Assembly (NCBI RefSeq): GCF_029960115.1
Contig: NZ_JASCOZ010000031.1
Span: 1-34,931, forward strand
Direction of reading: 5' to 3'
DNA: 34,931 bases
Origin: Stenotrophomonas sp. PS02289
Lineage (GTDB): Bacteria > Pseudomonadota > Gammaproteobacteria > Xanthomonadales > Xanthomonadaceae
Below the pieces are notes generated by a model. That model did no database searches. It was not told where the DNA came from and worked only from the letters and a program-made list of their open reading frames with translations. Below, piece by piece: positions 30,232 to 34,931 of the stretch; within the stretch, counting starts at the first letter, position 1, and each line of letters begins with the position of its first letter. The translations under genes and the position numbers were made by a program.

Positions 30232-31194
30232 ATGAAACTCCACATCCTTGTTTGTGATGGCGTGTTTGATCTGGGGCTTGCGGCGCTCACTGACACAGTG
30301 GGCTTGGCCAATGCGATGGCGGGCTCGCTGCCACAGGCTCCCGCGCACATAGAGCTCACGCTGGTGGGCGTGCGGCGTCGCATCCGAACTGCGCAAGGCT
30401 TGACGGTCCCCGTGGTCACTGCGCGTGGTATGCCGGAACCAGACGTCGTGCTTGTGCCCGCGTTTGGTGACAAGATGCCTGACACGCTCTCGGCTCGGCT
30501 CACACGCCCCGACGTGCCCGACGCGGTCGCGGCGCTACAGCAGTGGTCCACCGCTGGCGCGCACCTAGGTGCCGCTTGCTCCGGTAGTTTCTTGCTTGCA
30601 GAGAGTGGCCTGCTTGATGGGCATCGTGCGACGACGTCATGGTGGCTGGGGCCGATGTTTCGGCAGCGCTATCCGAACGTCACGCTGGACGAGTCACGCA
30701 TGATCGTGAACTCGACACGCTTCACCACCGCGGGTGCCGCTTTGGCCCACGTCGACCTGGCCTTGCGCATCATCCGGGAGCGCAGTCCGGCGCTGGCGGC
30801 CCTGGTGGCACGCTATCTGCTGGTCGAGACACGCAGTTCGCAAGCCGAGTTCGTGATTCCCGACCACCTTGCGCATGCCGACCCGATGGTGGAGCGCTTC
30901 GAGTGCTGGGCCAGACGTCGGCTCGCGAAGGGGTTCTCGCTCGCCGAGGCGGCCAGCGCCGCGGGCACAAGCGAGCGTACCTTGGCGCGGCGGCTGCAAA
31001 GCGTTTTGGGCAAGACACCGCTGTCGTATTTCCAGGACCTGCGCGTGGAACATGCCGTGCATCTCCTGCGCACCGGAAACGCGAGCGTCGACCAGGTCGC
31101 CGCACAGGTCGGGTACTCGGATGGGGTGACCCTGCGGGCCCTGTTGCGCCGTAAGCTGGGCCGGGGTGTCAGGGAGTTGCGACGCGGTGGATGA
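30232..31194 (+). CDS. GlxA-family AraC-type transcriptional regulator (DJ-1/PfpI + HTH)
   Basis: A 320-aa regulator. Residues 1-185 form a DJ-1/PfpI-type sensor domain (LHILVCDGVFDLGLAALTDT, MPEPDVVLVPAF, with Cys in the nucleophile-elbow-like GAACSGSFLLAESGLLDG). Residues about 215-315 are the two AraC helix-turn-helices (FSLAEAASAAGTSERTLARR, VDQVAAQVGYSDGVTLRALL). Such proteins often sense electrophiles or small metabolites. Neighbours (divergent ABM monooxygenase, downstream Old Yellow Enzyme) suggest control of a quinone/electrophile response. ATG 30232 is preceded directly by an inverted repeat. Confidence 0.92.
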   Translation: MKLHILVCDGVFDLGLAALTDTVGLANAMAGSLPQAPAHIELTLVGVRRRIRTAQGLTVPVVTARGMPEPDVVLVPAFGDKMPDTLSARLTRPDVPDAVAALQQWSTAGAHLGAACSGSFLLAESGLLDGHRATTSWWLGPMFRQRYPNVTLDESRMIVNSTRFTTAGAALAHVDLALRIIRERSPALAALVARYLLVETRSSQAEFVIPDHLAHADPMVERFECWARRRLAKGFSLAEAASAAGTSERTLARRLQSVLGKTPLSYFQDLRVEHAVHLLRTGNASVDQVAAQVGYSDGVTLRALLRRKLGRGVRELRRGG

Positions 31195-31323
31195 CCAGAG
31201 GCGTTTGGTGTATGTACGGCTGGAGACCGCCGGGAAACTGTCCGAAGCAAAGGCCTACCCACTTGCGTCTACTACATCGTGCGTTGGGTGCGAAAGCACC
31301 AGCCGTGCCAAAATAGTTTTCAG

Positions 31324-31355
31324 TGACCTTTCAAAGGTCAGAGTATTGGGAATAC
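31324..31355. promoter_or_regulatory. Two adjacent palindromes upstream of the alkene reductase
   Basis: A 17-bp perfect palindrome TGACCTTTCAAAGGTCA (31324-31340) and, 2 bp later, GTATTGGGAATAC (31343-31355). They sit 50-81 bp upstream of ATG 31405, in an AT-richer promoter-like region. They look like sites for one or two dimeric regulators. The GlxA-type regulator's own operator (30199) has a different sequence, so a second, unlinked regulator (for example a TetR or MarR type) may bind here. Confidence 0.6.
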
Positions 31356-31404
31356 TGTTAGCGTTACCACTGTTTTCTGTTCACTAATCTGGGTTTTCAT
31401 CCAC

Positions 31405-32469
31405 ATGCTATTCAATCCACTTCAAGTAGGTTCTCTCAACCTGCCCAACCGCATCCTTCTGGCACCACTGACACGCGCCCGTGCCGACGCTGGCCACATG
31501 CCCAACGCGCTGATGGCCGAGTACTACAGCCAGCGAGCCACCGGCGGCCTGCTGATTTCCGAATGCACCATGGTGGCGCCCGGTACATCGGCCTTCGTCA
31601 ATGAGCCTGGCATCTACAACGACGCGCAGATTGCAGCCTGGAGGCAGGTGACCGACGCGGTGCACGCCAAGGGCGGACGCATCTTCATGCAGATCTGGCA
31701 CGCTGGCCGCGCAGCCTACCCTGGCGCTGCCGATGGCGCCCCCATTGTCTCCAGCAGCGCCACCGCTATTGAGGGTGAGATCCACACGCCCCAAGGCAAG
31801 GTGCCGCACGCGGTGCCCCGCCCCCTGGCCGTCGAAGAGATTCCCGGCATCGTGGCTGCGTTTGCTCAAGGCGCACGCAACGCCATTTCCGCCGGCTTTG
31901 ATGGTGTGGAAGTACACGGCGCCAACGGCTACCTGATTGACCAGTTTCTGCGCGACACGCCCAACCAGCGCACCGATGCTTACGGCGGATCGCCGGAAAA
32001 CCGTGCACGTTTGCTGTTCGAGGTACTCACTGCCGTGACCCAGGCGATCGGTTCCGAACGTGTGGGTCTGCGCCTGTCGCCCCTCAACAGCTTCAACAGC
32101 ATGAAAGACAGCGACCCGCTGGCCTTCATCGGCTTCGTGGCCGATAGGCTCAATGCCTTCAAGCTAGCCTACCTGCACGTGATGCGCGCCGATTTCTTCG
32201 GCGTGCAGAAGGCCGATGTCATGCCCGTAGCGCGTGAAAAGTACAAGGGTGTGTTGGTGGGCAATATGGGTTACAGCGCTGATGAGGCAGAGGCAGCTAT
32301 TGCCGAAGGTAAGCTTGACGCTGTGGCCTTTGGCACCGCCTTCCTGGCTAACCCGGACCTGCCCGCACGCATCAGGGCCAAGGCACCGCTGAACGCGCCT
32401 GACTCCAACACGTTCTACGCAGGTGGCGCCAAGGGCTATACAGACTATCCGACACTGCAGGTCGCGTAA
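31405..32469 (+). CDS. nemA: Old Yellow Enzyme-family alkene reductase, NemA-like
   Basis: A 354-aa FMN enzyme that reduces activated C=C bonds or nitro groups with NADPH. Features in order: LFNPLQVGSLNLPNRILLAP at the N-terminus, the FMN-site block FMQIWHAGRAAYPGA, EVHGANGYLIDQFLRDTPNQ followed by RTDAYGGSPENRARLLFEV, and the C-terminal GNMGYSADEAEAAI and FGTAFLANPDLP. Length fits the family (about 350-370). It follows the GlxA-type regulator by 210 bp, with palindromic sites in between. Probable role: detoxifying quinones, maleimides or nitro-compounds together with the ABM enzyme. Confidence 0.93.
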   Translation: MLFNPLQVGSLNLPNRILLAPLTRARADAGHMPNALMAEYYSQRATGGLLISECTMVAPGTSAFVNEPGIYNDAQIAAWRQVTDAVHAKGGRIFMQIWHAGRAAYPGAADGAPIVSSSATAIEGEIHTPQGKVPHAVPRPLAVEEIPGIVAAFAQGARNAISAGFDGVEVHGANGYLIDQFLRDTPNQRTDAYGGSPENRARLLFEVLTAVTQAIGSERVGLRLSPLNSFNSMKDSDPLAFIGFVADRLNAFKLAYLHVMRADFFGVQKADVMPVAREKYKGVLVGNMGYSADEAEAAIAEGKLDAVAFGTAFLANPDLPARIRAKAPLNAPDSNTFYAGGAKGYTDYPTLQVA

Positions 32470-32619
32470 GTCACCGCCCCAGAAGACCGAAGAAACGAGC
32501 CACTTTATACCCAAGGCTCTGCCCTTCGATCTTGCGAAGCTGTGAATCGATGGCGTCTACCGAGTGTTGTGCGCCATCACGATCTTTAATTGATAAGTTG
32601 CCTCGGTTTGCTTCGCCGC

Positions 32620-33270
32620 CCGCCGAACTCGTACATCGTCTCCGGCTCAGGTAGTGCCGAGGCCGATTTGGGAGGGCGACAGCACCACCATCGTTTCACC
32701 GCCCGCAGCCCAGCCCGTGCCCGACGTCATGGAGGATTTGCTCGCGATGGTGGGCTTGGGTGATTCGGCCGGCGTTGGCCAGGATGCCGAGGAGTTCCTC
32801 CACACCCCCGCGCCAGCAACAGCCGCGACGTCCATTCCATCGCCTGCACCCGCGCCTACGCCTGGGCCATCGGCAACGAAGCCATCCGGGGAACAGTTCA
32901 TGGTTTGGCTGAAGCAGGGAATCGCCTCACGACGGTTCATCATCAACGACGCGAAGGTACTCGTGCATACGGTGAATGACACGGCCTGCCTGGTCAGCCC
33001 GGGTGTGTTCCACACGCTATGCGCAGGAGCATCCCGAAGTGGCCGCACTCGCCAAGCAGGAGAATCAACAGGATTGGCAGTGGGTGCAGAAGAGCTTCGA
33101 GAAGCTGCAGCTACATCGAAAGCAGCCCAGGACTGAACACTTGGACCTGTGAAGTCACGGGCCCGAGGAAGTCCCGCCGACTGCATGGCTACCTCCTCGA
33201 AGATGGGTCCTTGGCACTCGCCGAAATACCGCCCAACAACCCCCATCTTGCTCTGACTCAGGAAGGATGA
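32620..33270 (+). pseudogene. C-terminal remnant of a MobH-family relaxase (TraI, DUF1528), two frameshifts
   Basis: Part 1 (frame of 32654, to about 33010) reads VVPRPIWEGDSTTIV, EQFMVWLKQGIASRRF, IINDAKVLVHTVNDTACLVS, PGVF. The next segment is in the +1 frame (RYAQEHPEVAALAKQENQDW, QWVQKSFEKLQLHRKQP), and a third frame continues GLNTWTCEVTGPRKSRRLHG to a TGA near 33270. Together these three pieces are the conserved C-terminal domain of MobH relaxases from PFGI-1/clc-type integrative conjugative elements. The N-terminal relaxase domain is absent. It cannot act as a relaxase. Confidence 0.85.
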
Positions 33271-33350
33271 CGCGATTCGGGCATTGATCGCCACCGTCGT
33301 GTGGCGACGATCAAGTCCCCGCGAAAATTGGCAACATTTGGCGAACTGAG

Positions 33351-34931
33351 CTACTCGGCCCGCGCCAACTCCTGTGCAAGGAACGGAGCGGTTCTGCTGC
33401 CAGACGTTCGGGCCACCTGCTGAAGGGAGCCCGCCACCACGATGCTGCCGCCGGCAGCGCCTGCACCAGGCCCCACGTCGATCACCCAATCGGCCTGGGC
33501 CACCGCGCGCATATCGTGTTCGATCATCACTACGGTATTGCCGGCATCGACCAGGCGCTGCAACTGTACCAGCAGCCGGTCGGCGTCCGACGCATGCAGC
33601 CCGGTAGTCGGCTCGTCGAGCACGTACAGGCTTCGGCCGCGCTGGCTGCGCTGAAGCTCGGTCGCCAGCTTGATACGCTGCGCCTCGCCACCGGAAAGCT
33701 CGGTGGCCGGTTGCCCCAGGCGCAGGTAGCCCAGTCCGATATCGCGCAGCAGTTGCAGTGGCCTTGCCACAGCGTCTTCACCCGCGAAGAGTTCGCTGGC
33801 TTCGTCCACGGTCATCTGCAGCACCTCGGCGATGTTGCGCCCGTTCCATTGCACCTTCAGCGTGGCCTCGTTGTAGCGTGCGCCATGGCACGTCGGGCAC
33901 GGCGCGTACACGCTGGGCATGAACAGCAGTTCCACGCTGACGAAGCCCTCGCCCTCGCAGGTCTCGCAGCGCCCCTTGGCGACGTTGAACGAGAAGCGCC
34001 CGGCGTCATAGCGGCGGCGTCGCGCATCGGGCGTGGCAGCGAACAGCTTGCGCACATGGTCGAACAGGCCGGTGTAGGTGGCCAGGTTCGACCGCGGCGT
34101 GCGCCCGATCGGTTTCTGGTCCACCTGCACCATTCGCTGTATGGCGTCCACGTCGCCTGCCAGACGACCGCCAGTCGCTTCGATCACTGTCGGCCCTTCG
34201 CTGGTGGCGGTTTCGGCCGCATCGTCTTCCGGCTCGTGGCCCAGGTGCAGCAGCACCAGCTCCGGCAGGGCCTGCGCGACGAGGCTGGACTTGCCCGAGC
34301 CGGAGATGCCGGTGACGGCCGTCAGCACGCCCAGCGGAATGCGCGCATTCACGCCATGCAGGTTGTGGCGGTGAATGTCCTGCAGCTCCAGCCAGCCGGT
34401 CGCTTCGCGTGCCCGGCTTCCCGGCGCGGGGATCTCATCGAACAGGTAGCGTGCAGTACGCGATTCGGCAATCTTGCGCAGGCCATCCGGCTCGCCGCTG
34501 TAGAGCACGCGGCCGCCACGCTCGCCGGCATCCGGCCCGACATCCACGAGCCATTGTGCACGGCGCATCAGGTCCAAGTCGTGCTCCACCACGAACACCG
34601 AGTTGCCGGCCTCGCGCAGACGGTCGAGCGCGTCGTACAGGGCTTGGCTGTCGGAGGGGTGCAGGCCCGCCGAGGGTTCGTCGAGTACGTACACGACACC
34701 GAACAGCATGGAACTCAATTGCGTCGCCAGCCGCAGGCGCTGCAACTCGCCGGCTGAAAGCGTCGGCGTGGCTCGGTCCAGCGTCAGGTAACCCAAACCC
34801 AGCCCACGCAGTTGACGCAGGCGCGCCATCACGCCACCGGCCAGGCGCTGCGCGGCGAGGCGCTTTTCTTCCGATAGCGCCGAGGTGCGGCGCACGTCGG
34901 GCGATACCGCATGGACGGCGCGGCCGGAGGC
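33351..34931 (-). CDS. uvrA: UvrA-family excinuclease ATPase (C-terminal part, runs off window)
   Basis: The frame is open from the right edge of the window; 527 codons are visible and the true start is outside. It shows the end of the first ATPase (LSAGELQRLRLATQLSS, VVYVLDEPSAGLHPSD), the Walker A of the second ATPase (TGISGSGKSSL), the conserved IGRTPRSNLATYTG, the zinc finger (CETCEGEGF and CPTCHG) and the second signature (LSGGEAQRIKLATELQ) with Walker B (LYVLDEPTTGLHASD). It is damage recognition in nucleotide excision repair or, given the shortened region after the second Walker A (only about 45 residues before the IGRTP block), a UvrA2-type paralogue. Full length is needed to decide. 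Confidence 0.85.
   Translation of the reverse strand, partial: ASGRAVHAVSPDVRRTSALSEEKRLAAQRLAGGVMARLRQLRGLGLGYLTLDRATPTLSAGELQRLRLATQLSSMLFGVVYVLDEPSAGLHPSDSQALYDALDRLREAGNSVFVVEHDLDLMRRAQWLVDVGPDAGERGGRVLYSGEPDGLRKIAESRTARYLFDEIPAPGSRAREATGWLELQDIHRHNLHGVNARIPLGVLTAVTGISGSGKSSLVAQALPELVLLHLGHEPEDDAAETATSEGPTVIEATGGRLAGDVDAIQRMVQVDQKPIGRTPRSNLATYTGLFDHVRKLFAATPDARRRRYDAGRFSFNVAKGRCETCEGEGFVSVELLFMPSVYAPCPTCHGARYNEATLKVQWNGRNIAEVLQMTVDEASELFAGEDAVARPLQLLRDIGLGYLRLGQPATELSGGEAQRIKLATELQRSQRGRSLYVLDEPTTGLHASDADRLLVQLQRLVDAGNTVVMIEHDMRAVAQADWVIDVGPGAGAAGGSIVVAGSLQQVARTSGSRTAPFLAQELARAE

Noticed and set aside
33516-34757. A 413-codon open frame on the plus strand opposite uvrA
   Set aside because: It is fully antisense to a clear UvrA protein; long mirror frames are common in high-GC genes, and its translation looks like no known protein.
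1-34931. CRISPR arrays, rRNA, tRNA or tmRNA genes
   Set aside because: I saw no regularly spaced repeats and no cloverleaf-like sequences on either strand.

Overview
The window looks like an accessory region of a high-GC gammaproteobacterium, most likely a member of the Xanthomonadaceae (Stenotrophomonas/Lysobacter/Luteimonas type). This placement is inferred from gene content and codon use; no rRNA or other strict phylogenetic marker is present. The two ends (metal efflux genes on the left, a uvrA-type gene on the right) have ordinary high-GC coding sequence. The middle (about 5.1-27.2 kb) reads as lower in GC, more mixed in codon use and rich in recombinases, which points to acquired DNA.

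Layout. (1) 1-5051, all minus strand: the start of an RND adaptor (czcB type), czcC, a small His/Cys-rich czcI-like periplasmic protein, then dgkA and an EptA/MCR-like lipid A phosphoethanolamine transferase, then a second czcI-like gene. (2) 5947-16660: two divergent (head-to-head) four-gene operons of tyrosine-recombinase-like proteins. Each has one canonical recombinase of about 375 aa, one large protein in which the first catalytic Arg is Asn (TG-x-NP), one large protein with that Arg present, and one small coiled-coil protein. The gene order is circularly permuted between the two operons. Between them lies an isolated 124-bp piece of comM, and the DNA on each side of it begins with a similar short motif in mirrored orientation. 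This is the strongest candidate for an undescribed system: two related multi-recombinase mobile elements meeting at a comM-derived site. (3) 16743-27206, probable cargo of the right element: an XRE regulator with a candidate operator, a small unknown protein, a secreted amidohydrolase, an OprB porin relic, an orphan HipB-like regulator, a HAD-like protein, an AbiEi-like regulator with a broken partner, an ABC/SMC-type ATPase, a GIY-YIG nuclease and a putative zinc-binding unknown. Several of these resemble defence or toxin-antitoxin genes.

(4) 27207-29600: rearrangement scars, namely a chimera of a monooxygenase 3' end with a LysR 3' end, and an IS3-family element with a broken transposase. 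(5) 29815-32469: an intact electrophile/quinone-response group (ABM monooxygenase, GlxA-type AraC regulator, Old Yellow Enzyme) with clear operator-like palindromes. (6) 32620-33270: a frameshifted C-terminal remnant of a MobH (TraI) relaxase, which suggests that an integrative conjugative element once occupied or still borders the region. (7) 33351-34931: the C-terminal part of a UvrA-family ATPase running off the window.

How the parts work together: the czc genes export divalent metals; dgkA would recycle the diacylglycerol released when EptA transfers phosphoethanolamine to lipid A; the recombinases of each operon are translationally coupled and probably act as one complex; the OYE/ABM/GlxA group handles reactive electrophiles.
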